Part shown: one piece after another, positions 36,446 through 44,609 of the stretch | How positions within the stretch are numbered: the stretch's first letter is position 1 | Layout: the number at the start of each line of letters is the position of its first letter | NCBI GenBank assembly: GCA_000949895.1 | Contig: JWIT01000014.1 | Coordinates: 1-64,000 of the forward strand | DNA: 64,000 nt | Source of the DNA: Agrobacterium arsenijevicii | Lineage (GTDB): Bacteria > Pseudomonadota > Alphaproteobacteria > Rhizobiales > Rhizobiaceae | Direction of reading: 5' to 3' | The notes under the pieces: model-generated | Database searches by the model: none | Seen by the model: the letters and a program-made list of their open reading frames with translations, nothing else | What the model was told of the DNA's origin: nothing | Position numbers and translations under genes: made by a program

Positions 36446-37251
36446 CAGCCCGCCGTGTATCCGCCATCGGCGTAAAGTATGTGCCCCGTGTAGAAGTCTG
36501 ATGCTCGCGACGCCAGGAAGAGCAACGGGCCCGCCAGATCATCTGGCTCGCCCAACCGCCCTTTCGGAACACGGGCAAGAAATCCCTTGCGGACCTCCTG
36601 TGCCTTCTCGGTTTCGTCGAACATCCAAGCGGTCAGCGGCGAACGAAAGACCGTCGGTGCTATCGCATTCACCGTGATCCCCGTCGGACCCCACTCACAG
36701 CCGAGCGCACGGGTTAGGCCGTCAACTGCGGACTTCGATGCACAGTAGGCGGAATATCCCGCCGGATGTCCCAAGAGCCCGCGTGCGGAGGACATGAAGA
36801 CGACTTTGCCGCCATCCCCCTGCTCCAACATGCGCTTGCCGACGGCCCGGGCCATCAGCCAGCTTTGCGAAACGTTGGCGTCCATGACATCAAGAAAGCG
36901 CTCAGGAGACATGTCGACGATCTTGGCAACGTCGTTCTTCCCGGACGCGACGACCAGGATATCTACCCGGCCGAAGCGAGCGACCGTCTCGGCGACAATA
37001 GCGTCGCAGTCTGCCTCCGTCGCCGGACGTCGATTGATCGCCAGGACTTCAGCATCGAGGTGAACACACGCCTCTTCAGTCTCACGGAGCGCGTTTTCAT
37101 TGCCTGCAACAATTGCCAGCTTTGTGCCCGCCCCTGCAAGAATGCGTGCAGCAAGCGCTCCAAATGCTCCTGAGGCACCCGTCACAATGGCCACTTTGCC
37201 GGTAATATCGAACATATTAAGGGGCTTGCGCAGTGTTTCTTCCGCAATCAT
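36445..37251 (-). CDS. SDR oxidoreductase, candidate phloroglucinol reductase
   Basis: A 268-residue classical short-chain dehydrogenase: TGASGAFG (24-31), Ser of MSSARG and Tyr169-x3-Lys173. The usual NNAG structural motif is replaced by ASG (VVASGKNDVAK), an unusual feature. The start overlaps the cupin stop (ATGA), so translation is probably coupled. In the reductive phloroglucinol route the first step is an NADPH-dependent SDR that makes dihydrophloroglucinol; this gene has the right family and place, between cyclase and hydroxyacid dehydrogenase genes. The precise activity cannot be read from sequence; a generic alcohol dehydrogenase is possible. Confidence 0.85.
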   Translation of the reverse strand: MIAEETLRKPLNMFDITGKVAIVTGASGAFGALAARILAGAGTKLAIVAGNENALRETEEACVHLDAEVLAINRRPATEADCDAIVAETVARFGRVDILVVASGKNDVAKIVDMSPERFLDVMDANVSQSWLMARAVGKRMLEQGDGGKVVFMSSARGLLGHPAGYSAYCASKSAVDGLTRALGCEWGPTGITVNAIAPTVFRSPLTAWMFDETEKAQEVRKGFLARVPKGRLGEPDDLAGPLLFLASRASDFYTGHILYADGGYTAG

Positions 37252-37598
37252 TGGACCGCTCCCGCAGGGTATGGAATTACGACGATCATCTTGCAGACGT
37301 GGTTGGATCGGTTGACGATCTCGCGAACCTCGCCGGGTGCAATCGTGCAGCTGTCCAAGGCTTTCAAGACCGTTTCATTGCCTCCAACAATGACCGTCAT
37401 TTCCCCTTCGAGAACGACATACACTTTTTCAAACGGTGTTGAATCGGGACCTGCTCGTCCGCCTGGAAGAAACTGCGAGAACCCAACCCACTGGTTTTTT
37501 GGCCCGCCTTCTTCGAAACCCTGCAGCCGCAATCCAGAGCACCCATGGTGGTTGGGCGCCTCATATGGCTTGGCTTCCTGGAACCGCTTTGTGAACAT
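37248..37598 (-). CDS. Cupin-domain protein
   Basis: A 116-residue single-domain cupin. The beta-barrel pattern is visible: FSQFLPGGRAGPDSTPFEKV for motif 1, in which the usual metal-binding His residues are largely missing, and IAPGEVREIVNRSNHVCKMI for motif 2. It lies between the cyclase and SDR genes and overlaps the SDR start by 4 bp. The function is unknown; small cupins in such operons can be isomerases, decarboxylases or sensors of ring intermediates. Confidence 0.85.
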   Translation of the reverse strand: MFTKRFQEAKPYEAPNHHGCSGLRLQGFEEGGPKNQWVGFSQFLPGGRAGPDSTPFEKVYVVLEGEMTVIVGGNETVLKALDSCTIAPGEVREIVNRSNHVCKMIVVIPYPAGAVQ

Positions 37599-37648
37599 GT
37601 CTCCTCCCGTTCACTTTGGCTTTTCGGACTCGTCATCCGTTGATCAGC

Positions 37649-37707
37649 AGTGACGCCATCTCCTCTTGCGGCGTCACTCCATCTCGGCTGCCGTTACCGT
37701 TGGCAGC
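37649..37707 (-). terminator. Two tandem hairpins between cyclase and cupin genes
   Basis: AGTGACGCC (37649-37657) pairs with GGCGTCACT (37670-37678), and GCTGCC (37687-37692) pairs with GGCAGC (37702-37707). They fill the 118-bp gap after the cyclase stop. There is no T-tract, so they may be attenuators or stabilising structures that let the promoter-proximal cyclase be made in excess. Confidence 0.5.
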
Positions 37708-37716
37708 GGCTCGTCT

Positions 37717-38556
37717 TCAGAAGTTGTCACCCTTCTCGATGCGGTATTCCTGGCCCTTGTCCATCATGGCCACGAGCCGGATGATGCAACCGTCGCCGCG
37801 ATCCCAGTTGATCGGGAAAAATGCGAACGTGCAGCGCTTGCCTGTGACCGCATCGAGATCGCCGCCCACGTTTTCGATACCGAGGATGCCAGCCTTGAAA
37901 ATCTTTTGGTGGACAGGTTCCCATTCCGGGAAATCGTCCTTCCAGTCGCGTCCGCCGGACCACTCTTTGTACTCGCCGGCTAGGTGCGGCAGGAGTGGCC
38001 CGTTGCGCTGTGGACCAATAGCGGTTGCGAGCGGATGGTCGTTTGCCTGCGTGTCATGGCCGACGACCTTGACGCCCTTTTCGATCATCCAGTCGGCTGC
38101 CGACGGCACCAAACCTGGGCAATAAGCGAAATAGTCACCGTCCTCATACTGCTTATGCCAGCCGGTGTTGATGATCAGAACGTCGCCTTTGCGGATCGCA
38201 TGGCCGCAAGCTTTTTCGAGGTCCTCGCCCGTGATCGGCTCCCATTTCTTCTTTGGTATGGAGACAACGATGCCCGTACCGAAGAAGTGTGGGAGGGGCA
38301 CTTCATCGATGAAGGGTGTACCCTGCACAACGTGCGCAGGTGCGTCGATATGGGTGGTTACGTGCATCGTTGTAGTGATGGTCTGCGACAGCACGCCGGA
38401 CTTGGCCATGTAGTGCATGCGCTCGATACGCACGTCCCTGAAGTAGGGCCAGTTTGGGCACTGATACCCGAAGCGGTGCGATAGATTGTAGAACTCGATC
38501 CCCATCGGGTTATCGAGGTTATCCTGAAATTCGATCCCACGGACAGTAATTGACAT
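37717..38556 (-). CDS. Cyclase-family metal hydrolase, candidate dihydrophloroglucinol cyclohydrolase
   Basis: A 279-residue protein of the cyclase/kynurenine-formamidase family (PF04199). The metal-binding signature is complete: His65-x3-His69-x-Asp71-x3-His75 in TTTMHVTTHIDAPAHV. Further conserved parts are GDVLIINTGWHKQYEDGDY and VVGHDTQANDHPLATAIGPQ. Members hydrolyse cyclic or amide bonds with Mn or Zn. From memory, the Clostridium ring-opening enzyme dihydrophloroglucinol cyclohydrolase acts between an SDR reductase and a hydroxyacid dehydrogenase, as would fit here; its assignment to this exact family should be verified. The start at 38556 follows GAGGAGG. It is the first gene after the promoter at 38632-38670. 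Confidence 0.85.
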   Translation of the reverse strand: MSITVRGIEFQDNLDNPMGIEFYNLSHRFGYQCPNWPYFRDVRIERMHYMAKSGVLSQTITTTMHVTTHIDAPAHVVQGTPFIDEVPLPHFFGTGIVVSIPKKKWEPITGEDLEKACGHAIRKGDVLIINTGWHKQYEDGDYFAYCPGLVPSAADWMIEKGVKVVGHDTQANDHPLATAIGPQRNGPLLPHLAGEYKEWSGGRDWKDDFPEWEPVHQKIFKAGILGIENVGGDLDAVTGKRCTFAFFPINWDRGDGCIIRLVAMMDKGQEYRIEKGDNF

Positions 38557-38631
38557 ACAGAAATCCTCCTCGCCTCGCGATGCGCGGCGTAGCGTTCGAT
38601 CCAGATTTTGGCTGACTCCTCCCAGAGCGCC

Positions 38632-38670
38632 TGTACCTTTATACGGTACATCTGTATCATTTTTTGTCAA
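38632..38670 (-). promoter_or_regulatory. Promoter and dyad operator of the phloroglucinol-type operon
   Basis: On the minus strand TTGACA (38670-38665) forms a good -35 element; the -10 is less clear (ACCGTA after 17 nt, or TATAAA after 21 nt). Between and over these lie TGTACC-N7-GGTACA (38632-38650) and the motif TACGGTACA-N3-GTATCA (plus strand 38642-38659), whose core GGTACA-TC-TGTATC is a near-perfect dyad. The same motif stands before the flavoprotein gene at 60848-60865. Overlap with the promoter suggests a repressor or an IclR-type activator site. Confidence 0.6.
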
Positions 38671-38763
38671 CCCGTTTCGGAACGGCTCACGACGCAACGT
38701 CGACCGGACGTAAAATGGAGGCGGTTTACTAGGGGTTTTCCCGGGATGGTGCGCTGACGAAAT

Positions 38764-38928
38764 GGGAGATGAGAACAAGGCGCCATGCCAAAAGGAGAAG
38801 GAAGTCGGGGAAGCGGTCCCCTATGGCCGAATGGGAACCGCCGAGGACCTGACTTGGATGGCTGTGTTCATTGCTCGGCGATTCACGTCGTTTCTCAGTG
38901 CTATGTCGATCGCGGACAGATGAGCTGA
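38764..38928 (+). pseudogene. C-terminal remnant of a short-chain dehydrogenase gene
   Basis: The plus strand encodes EVGEAVPYGRMGTAEDLTWM AVFIA, typical of the SDR region just before the C-terminus. A frameshift near 38872 then leads to a second frame with HVVSQCYVDRGQMS and a stop at 38926-38928, matching the usual 'VGQ-YVDGGQMS' ending. The catalytic two thirds are absent. It lies between two divergent-end operons and shows that an SDR gene was lost here. Confidence 0.6.
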
Positions 38929-39026
38929 CAATCGCACAGCCCGTTTGGGAAGCACGTCAATTGCGTCGCGGCTCTCGCCCGCAGCGCTTGTCGATGAGGC
39001 AGCCTTTGGCTTTTATCATCGGTGGA

Positions 39027-40205
39027 TCAAAGACCAAGTTGATCCACGGCCGCGATCACGCCTCTGAGCTCTGCCAGACCCTTTAGACGACCGATACATG
39101 AATACCCCGGATTGACGGATTTGTTTTGATCGTCGATCAGCAGATGGCCATGGTCTGGCCTGAACGGGATGACGGCATCCTGACGCCCAACGCCTTCTCG
39201 CCGCCGCTCCTCGTTGCGCAAAGCCAGCACCAAGGAAACCATGTTGACGTCTCCATCGAGGTGGTCCGACTCGATAAAGGATCCGTCCGCTTCCTTTTTC
39301 ACATTCCGAAGATGGGCGAAATGAACCCGCGGCGCAAACCGCTTGGCCATCTCGGTCAAATCATTACCCACGCGCGATCCGTATGAGCCGGCGCAGAGAG
39401 TAATCCCGTTCGTCTCATGGTCGACCGCGTCTAGGATGAGCTGGATGTCATCCGGCTGAGATACGATCCGCGGCAGGCCAAACAACGAAAATGGCGGATC
39501 GTCCGGATGGATTGCGAGCTTGACCCCGTGTTCCACCGCGACCGGCACGACCTCCTTAAGAAACTCGATGAGGTTGGCGCGCATGTCCTGCGAGGACAGT
39601 TCGTCAAAGGACGCTATATGGCCACGGATTGTCTCACGTGTATGCGTATCTTCCTTCCCTGGTAGCCCAGCTATGATGTTCGTTTCGAGTGCCGTCAGAT
39701 CCTGATCTGACATCGCTTCGAACCGCTGGCGCGCCGTCTCGAGAAGGTCTGCTTCATAGCTCGTTTCGGCTCCGGACCGCTTCAACACGAAAGCGTCGTA
39801 TGCTGCGAAGTCGGCCATGTCGAACCGAAGCGCCAGGCCGCCCGTCTCTGTCGGATACCGGAGACTTGTGCGTGTCCAGTCGACAACCGGCATGAAATTG
39901 TAACAAACGACCGGCACTCCGGCACGGCCAATATTGGCAAGGCTTTCCTTCCAGCTGTCTACATAGCGGCGTTGCTCGTTGTTACGCAGTTTGATTGCCG
40001 AATGCACCGGAATGGATTCACAGACTGACCAGACCATCCCGGCGCCTTCGATCTGAGCCTTGTGGGAAAGGATATCATCCAAACTCCACGCACGACCGTC
40101 ATACTTGTGATGCAAGGCCGTGACGATTCCATGAGCGCCGGCTTGCCGCGCGTGTGACAAGGTCACCGGATCATCATTGCCGAACCAACGCCAGCTTTCG
40201 AGCAT
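39027..40205 (-). CDS. uxuA: Mannonate dehydratase (UxuA)
   Basis: A 392-residue enzyme, close to the E. coli UxuA length, converting D-mannonate to 2-keto-3-deoxy-D-gluconate with Mn/Fe. Landmarks are MLESWRWFGNDDPVTLSHAR QAGAHGIVTALHH, the NFMPVVDWTRT substrate loop, LAIHPDDPPFSLFGLPRIVS with metal-binding His and Asp, HFAHLRNVK and FRPDHGHLLIDD. The ATG at 40205 follows GGAGG. It is divergent from a GntR-family gene and shares with it a spacer containing an inverted pair of TGTTGG-CAT sites. Upstream uronate isomerase is not in the window. Confidence 0.93.
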   Translation of the reverse strand: MLESWRWFGNDDPVTLSHARQAGAHGIVTALHHKYDGRAWSLDDILSHKAQIEGAGMVWSVCESIPVHSAIKLRNNEQRRYVDSWKESLANIGRAGVPVVCYNFMPVVDWTRTSLRYPTETGGLALRFDMADFAAYDAFVLKRSGAETSYEADLLETARQRFEAMSDQDLTALETNIIAGLPGKEDTHTRETIRGHIASFDELSSQDMRANLIEFLKEVVPVAVEHGVKLAIHPDDPPFSLFGLPRIVSQPDDIQLILDAVDHETNGITLCAGSYGSRVGNDLTEMAKRFAPRVHFAHLRNVKKEADGSFIESDHLDGDVNMVSLVLALRNEERRREGVGRQDAVIPFRPDHGHLLIDDQNKSVNPGYSCIGRLKGLAELRGVIAAVDQLGL

Positions 40206-40223
40206 TCCGTCCTCCAAATTTAT

Positions 40224-40294
40224 TGTTGGACATTATCCGCATAAAAACGCGTAAATTGCAATGAAAGAATCTATTTGCCAAAATATGACCAACA
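40224..40294. promoter_or_regulatory. Inverted pair of TGTTGGNCAT sites in the uxuA-GntR spacer
   Basis: TGTTGGACAT at 40224-40233 and the complementary ATGACCAACA at 40285-40294 (TGTTGGTCAT on the minus strand) form an inverted pair 51 bp apart. FadR/UxuR-group GntR regulators bind TGG-type half-sites, so the divergent regulator is the likely ligand of both. Confidence 0.5.
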
Positions 40295-40332
40295 TAATAT
40301 GAGCTTTTTGACCATGGAAGAGGAGCGCATCG

Positions 40333-41043
40333 GTGAACGCGTCAGAGGGAGAGCCCAAAGCGTCGGCAGTCGACGAGATCGTCGGGCAGATACGCACGCT
40401 TATCCGCGAACGGGGTCTGGGCGTGGGTGATGTATTGCCAAGCGAGGTTGAGCTTGCGGAAAAGTTCGCCTCAAGTCGCAACACGGTGCGCGAAGCATTT
40501 CGCACGCTGAAAGCCTACGGCATTGCGGAGTCACGGCAGAAGCTCGGCCTTGTTCTGACCGATCAGCATCGCAACGCGATGCAGGATCTATTCGCCTTTG
40601 CCATGGAGATATCGGCTGACGCGTTTCAGGACATCCAGGGTTATCGGCGTCTGACGGAGATGAATCTTTTCGAGCTTCTGTTGGTGAACCTTTCGCAGGA
40701 TCACCTTTGCGAAGTTGAGGACGTAAACGCAGCTATCCTGAACGCCGCAACGGCCGAAGATGCATCCGAACTCGACTTCAAATTTCATATGTTGCTGGTC
40801 GCAGCCGCCGGCAATCGCACACTCACGGAAACCTACGCCATGCTGAAACCTGTCATCCAGCGTGTGATGATGGCAGGAAAGTCGCAGCGTTCGACTTTGA
40901 AGAGCGTCTTCAATGAGCACCAATCCATCATCGAAGCGCTTCGTAATAAGGACAGGATTGCCTTTGCTTACCATATGGATCGGCATTTGAGCGCTGGATT
41001 GGTTTTCATTCCGGATGGTGCCGCTCCACAAAAATCAATCTGA
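40333..41043 (+). CDS. GntR-family (FadR/FCD subgroup) regulator
   Basis: A 236-residue regulator: winged helix-turn-helix (about 10-80, QIRTLIRERGLGVGDVLPSE VELAEKFASSRNTVREAFRTL) and an FCD effector domain (DFKFHMLLVAAAGNRTLTET, with the metal/ligand His in LDFKFH and EHQSIIEALRNKD). It starts with GTG after GAGGAG; a nearby ATG is out of frame. It is divergent from uxuA and cotranscribed with the SDR 14 bp downstream, so it probably represses a hexuronate/aldonate regulon. Confidence 0.9.
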   Translation: MNASEGEPKASAVDEIVGQIRTLIRERGLGVGDVLPSEVELAEKFASSRNTVREAFRTLKAYGIAESRQKLGLVLTDQHRNAMQDLFAFAMEISADAFQDIQGYRRLTEMNLFELLLVNLSQDHLCEVEDVNAAILNAATAEDASELDFKFHMLLVAAAGNRTLTETYAMLKPVIQRVMMAGKSQRSTLKSVFNEHQSIIEALRNKDRIAFAYHMDRHLSAGLVFIPDGAAPQKSI

Positions 41044-41057
41044 GGGAGGAGTGGGAT

Positions 41058-41843
41058 ATGAGAGAATTCTCGGGGAAGGTCGCAGTTGTAACCGGCACCA
41101 CCGGGATAGGCCTTGCGGCGGCGCTCAAGCTGGCGCGAGACGGTGCAAGCGTTGTTGCAGTCGGGATCGACACCGCGGCAAACGATCAGCTTACGGCGCT
41201 GGCAGCCGGCGAGGCTCTCAGGATCGACGTCATCACTGCCGACATGACTGATGCGGATGCGGTGAAGGCAGCATTTGACCAAGCCGCGGCCGGGTCCGGC
41301 GGGATCGACATCATCGTCAATTCCGCCGCGATCCATCCGTACGGGGATGCCATCGGCACGCCGTTCGACGTCTTCATGCGCTGCATGGCCGTCAATGTCG
41401 GCTCGATCCATTTGTCGGCACAGTTCGGCGTTCCTCATATGCGCAAACGCGGCGGTGGTGTGATCATCAATCTCTCAAGCGTACAGGGGTTTGCCTGCCA
41501 GAACGGCGTTTCCGCCTATGTCGCCTCAAAAGGCGCGATCCACGCCATGACCCGCGCCATGGCGCTCGATTTTGCCCGGGACCGCATCAGGGTCGTCTCA
41601 GTCAGCCCCGGCTCCGTTCGCACGCCCATTCTGGAACTGGCCGCTCGAACCTTTGAAGGCGAAGACGCCGACATCAATGCCGTATTCGATCGCTTCGGAG
41701 CAGCGCACCCTCTCGGCCGCATTGGCGAGCCGGAGGAGGTCGCCGATCTCATAGCTTTTCTTGCATCCAGCAAGGCGGCATTTATCACGGGATCCGATCA
41801 CCGCATCGACGGTGGCCTGACGGCCGGCATTGGCGTTCGCTGA
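41058..41843 (+). CDS. SDR oxidoreductase in the uronate/deoxysugar cluster
   Basis: A 261-residue short-chain dehydrogenase: glycine motif TGTTGIG, NSAA in place of NNAG, Ser of NLSSVQG and Tyr-x3-Lys in AYVASKGAIH. The start follows GGGAGGAG. Placed between GntR and the lyxose-isomerase-like gene, it may oxidise a sugar (fucose/galactose dehydrogenase-like) or reduce fructuronate to mannonate for UxuA. Sequence alone does not decide. Confidence 0.87.
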   Translation: MREFSGKVAVVTGTTGIGLAAALKLARDGASVVAVGIDTAANDQLTALAAGEALRIDVITADMTDADAVKAAFDQAAAGSGGIDIIVNSAAIHPYGDAIGTPFDVFMRCMAVNVGSIHLSAQFGVPHMRKRGGGVIINLSSVQGFACQNGVSAYVASKGAIHAMTRAMALDFARDRIRVVSVSPGSVRTPILELAARTFEGEDADINAVFDRFGAAHPLGRIGEPEEVADLIAFLASSKAAFITGSDHRIDGGLTAGIGVR

Positions 41844-41862
41844 GCAGAGTAGGGAGACAATC

Positions 41863-42561
41863 ATGACACAGAAGCTGACCCGCAGCGAGATTAACCGGAC
41901 CATCCGGGAAGCAGAAGCCTTCATGGCTTCGTTCGGCTATGTTTTGCCCCCGTTTGCCAACTGGGGGCCTGAGGAAATGGCTCAGCGAAGAGGAGACATC
42001 GGCAACATCGTTGCCGCCGGGCTTGGCTGGGATATTACCGATTTCGGCATGGGTGACTTCGGGAAAAATGGCCTCCTGCTATTTACGGCCCGAAACGGTC
42101 GACTGTCCGACCTGAAACGTGGCGGCGGCATGCTCTATGCCGAAAAGGCGATGATTTCTCGTCAAAATCAGGTGACGCCCAACCATACCCACATCCTCAA
42201 GACCGAGGACATCATCAACCGAGGCGGTGGTACGCTCATAGTTGAGCTGTTCGGTGGTCGCGACGGCGTCTGCGATCCCCATTTAGGGACGACAATTCTC
42301 TGCGACGGCATCGCCAGAACTTTGCCACCGGGCGGCAGGCTGCACTTGCAACCGGGTGAAAGCGTGACGCTGATGCCGGGGGATTGGCACTCGTTCTGGG
42401 CCGAAGGATCTGACGTCTTCGTTGCGGAGGTATCGACCGTCAACGACGACGCTGCAGACAACATTTTCCAAGATAACCGAGTCACGCGCTTTTCCGGCAT
42501 AGAGGAGGACGAGCAGCCATACCGTCTTCTGGTTCCAGACTATGCTGAGTGGCTCAAGTAG
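41863..42561 (+). CDS. D-lyxose/D-mannose isomerase-like cupin enzyme
   Basis: A 232-residue cupin of the D-lyxose isomerase family (PF07385). Metal ligands are visible in QVTPNHTHILKTEDIINRGG (His and His, then Glu) and in the C-terminal cupin part ESVTLMPGDWHSFWAEG (His). Family members interconvert D-lyxose/D-xylulose and D-mannose/D-fructose; some accept uronates. The ATG at 41863 follows GGGAG; the frame open upstream overlaps the SDR end. Just 12 bp after its stop comes a truncated D-lactate dehydrogenase frame, so a deletion or insertion reached this point. Confidence 0.85.
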   Translation: MTQKLTRSEINRTIREAEAFMASFGYVLPPFANWGPEEMAQRRGDIGNIVAAGLGWDITDFGMGDFGKNGLLLFTARNGRLSDLKRGGGMLYAEKAMISRQNQVTPNHTHILKTEDIINRGGGTLIVELFGGRDGVCDPHLGTTILCDGIARTLPPGGRLHLQPGESVTLMPGDWHSFWAEGSDVFVAEVSTVNDDAADNIFQDNRVTRFSGIEEDEQPYRLLVPDYAEWLK

Positions 42562-42573
42562 CATAGTCATGTC

Positions 42574-43668
42574 TGAGTTCGTCACCTCGAAAATCCCGGG
42601 AACGGGGTCCTTATCCGCGATATCGAGGCATCGACTCCCGCCCGCTTCAATGGCGACCCGAGACGGCTCTACGAAGCGTCCGGGTCATCAGGACGGATCC
42701 TGATTTTTGCCGTACGCCTCGACACCTTCGAAGCCGAGAAGAACACCCGCGTCTTTTACATAGGGACAAACGATCCGGAGGATCTCACCGATTTGCGCCG
42801 GACGATGCTTTCTTCGTTCCGTACCCTCCCAATCGCGGCCGAGTATATCCATCGGGGCGCCTACGATATCGCAGAACGATACGGGAAAGACACGTTCCTG
42901 CTGATCAAATGGCTGGGGACCAGTCGACTGCCGTCGCTGTTTGCGGCCAAGAGCCGCATCGACGATCTCGCCGGCCGCCTGCGATTTCTTCCTGCCAATC
43001 TCAGCGACCGCTTGCTTCAAGCGGTCAGCCATATCCTCCCGAGCCATCTGCCGAAGACAATGGGCGATTACCGCAACAGGTTTGAGCACCATCTGCTGAT
43101 CAAGGCGGGTGGCGATTGCATCGGCGAAACGCGGGATTATCTGCAGAAGCGGTTTTGCTCGGCAGCGCACGCTGCGTTCTTCGAATGCGATCCGACGGAG
43201 GCGTCTGCGGCGTTTCTGCACAGGTTTGCCGTCGCCGGGGCAGCCGTCAGGTATCGGATCGTGCACGCCCGCGAGGTCAGTGACATCGTAGCCCTGGATA
43301 TCGCGCTACCGCGCAACACGACGCAGTGGGTGGAAACGTTGCCCGCCGCAATCGAGCGGGACATTCGCAAGAAGCTCTATTACGGCCACTTCTTCTGCCA
43401 CGTGTTTCACCAGGATTACATCATTGGGAAAAACGCCGACTGGCAGCAGGTCGAACACCAGATGCTGGCAATCCTGCACCAACGAGGCGCGAAATATCCG
43501 GCCGAGCACAATGTCGGCCATCTCTACAAGGCAGAGCCCGCGGTTGTTTCCCATTACCAGGAACTCGATCCCTGCAACTGCTTCAATCCCGGCATCGGCT
43601 CCACGTCCAAGCTACTGCGCTGGAAGACCATGCCGGTCTCCAGCAACACCCCGCCCACTATCAACTGA
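42574..43668 (+). pseudogene. dld: Quinone-dependent D-lactate dehydrogenase (Dld) lacking its N-terminal FAD-binding domain
   Basis: The open frame continues from about 42574 (LENPGNGVLIRDIEASTPAR FNGDPRRLYEASGSSGRIL) into the membrane-binding domain (HRGAYDIAERYGKDTFLLIK, MGDYRNRFEHHLLIKAGGD, HFFCHVFHQDYIIGKNADW, EHNVGHLYKAEPAVVSHYQEL DPCNCFNPGIGSTSK). E. coli Dld has about 570 residues; about 365 remain, and the first 200 or so, which hold the PP-loop FAD site, are gone. The first ATG is only at 42793. It is therefore probably non-functional. The junction immediately follows the isomerase stop. Confidence 0.8.
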
Positions 43669-43680
43669 CAGGAGCATGCC

Positions 43681-44520
43681 TTGAAACTCGTTCGTTTTGG
43701 TAACCCCGGCGCGGAGAAACCCGGTCTGCTGGATCGAGAGGGACGGATCCGCGATCTGTCCATGCATATCGCGGATATCGACGGCGCCTCAATCGGTGCG
43801 GAAAGCCTTCGGGCCATCGGCGAACTCGATCCGGAAGCTCTTCCCGTCGTCGAGACCACGGTGCGTCTCGGATCGTGCATTACGCGCGTTGGAAACTTCA
43901 TTGCGGTCGGCCTGAACTATGCCGACCACGCCGCAGAAAGCGGAATGCCGATCCCGGAGGAGCCGATCCTCTTCAACAAGGCACCCTCCTGCATCGTGGG
44001 GCCTGACGATACGGTGCTGATTCCGCCAGGATCCCAAAAGACCGACTGGGAGGTCGAGCTTGCGATCGTGATCGGCAAGACGGCGTCCTATGTCCCGGAA
44101 GATGCCGCTCTCGACCATGTTGCCGGCTACTGCATCTGCAACGACGTTTCGGAGCGCTCCTACCAGCTGGAACGGGGTGGCACGTGGACGAAGGGCAAGG
44201 GATGCCCGACTTTCGGCCCGCTTGGCCCCTGGCTCGTGACCAAAGACGAGGTCGATGTGGACAATCTGTCCATGACGCTGAAAATCAATGGTGAGCTGGT
44301 CCAGAACGGTTCGACGAAGACGATGATTTTCCGGGTTCCCTTCATCGTCTCCTACATCTCCCAGTTCATGAGGCTTCTGCCTGGTGACGTCATCACCACC
44401 GGCACGCCACCCGGCGTGGGCATGGGTTTTAAGCCACCAAGGTACCTCAAGGCCGCCGATACGATGGAAGTCTCCATTGAGGGACTCGGGGTCCAGCGCC
44501 AAAGCGTTGCCGCCGCCTGA
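43681..44520 (+). CDS. Fumarylacetoacetate hydrolase-family protein
   Basis: A 279-residue FAH-family enzyme: GLNYADHAAESGMPIPEEPI, metal ligands in DWEVELAIVIG (Glu, Glu), NDVSERSYQ and KGCPTFGPLGPWLVTKDEV, and GDVITTGTPPGVGMGFKPP. It resembles the hydrolases of 2,4-diketo-3-deoxy-sugar acids (L-fuconate/L-rhamnonate route), which release pyruvate and lactate or glycolate. It begins with TTG at 43681 (AGGAG 7 nt upstream). The following SDR gene (44610) fits the preceding oxidation step of the same route. Confidence 0.87.
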   Translation: MKLVRFGNPGAEKPGLLDREGRIRDLSMHIADIDGASIGAESLRAIGELDPEALPVVETTVRLGSCITRVGNFIAVGLNYADHAAESGMPIPEEPILFNKAPSCIVGPDDTVLIPPGSQKTDWEVELAIVIGKTASYVPEDAALDHVAGYCICNDVSERSYQLERGGTWTKGKGCPTFGPLGPWLVTKDEVDVDNLSMTLKINGELVQNGSTKTMIFRVPFIVSYISQFMRLLPGDVITTGTPPGVGMGFKPPRYLKAADTMEVSIEGLGVQRQSVAAA

Positions 44521-44609
44521 TCCACTCACCTGCTAGCGATCGGGCGGCACGCACGATCGCATTACCACTCGGCGCTGCCATCGGCAGATGCCCTAACAAG
44601 GAGGACGTA

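Noticed and set aside
40285-40296. TATG-N5-CATA as a separate operator
   Set aside because: It is only a 4-bp arm palindrome and is better explained as part of the inverted TGTTGGNCAT pair.
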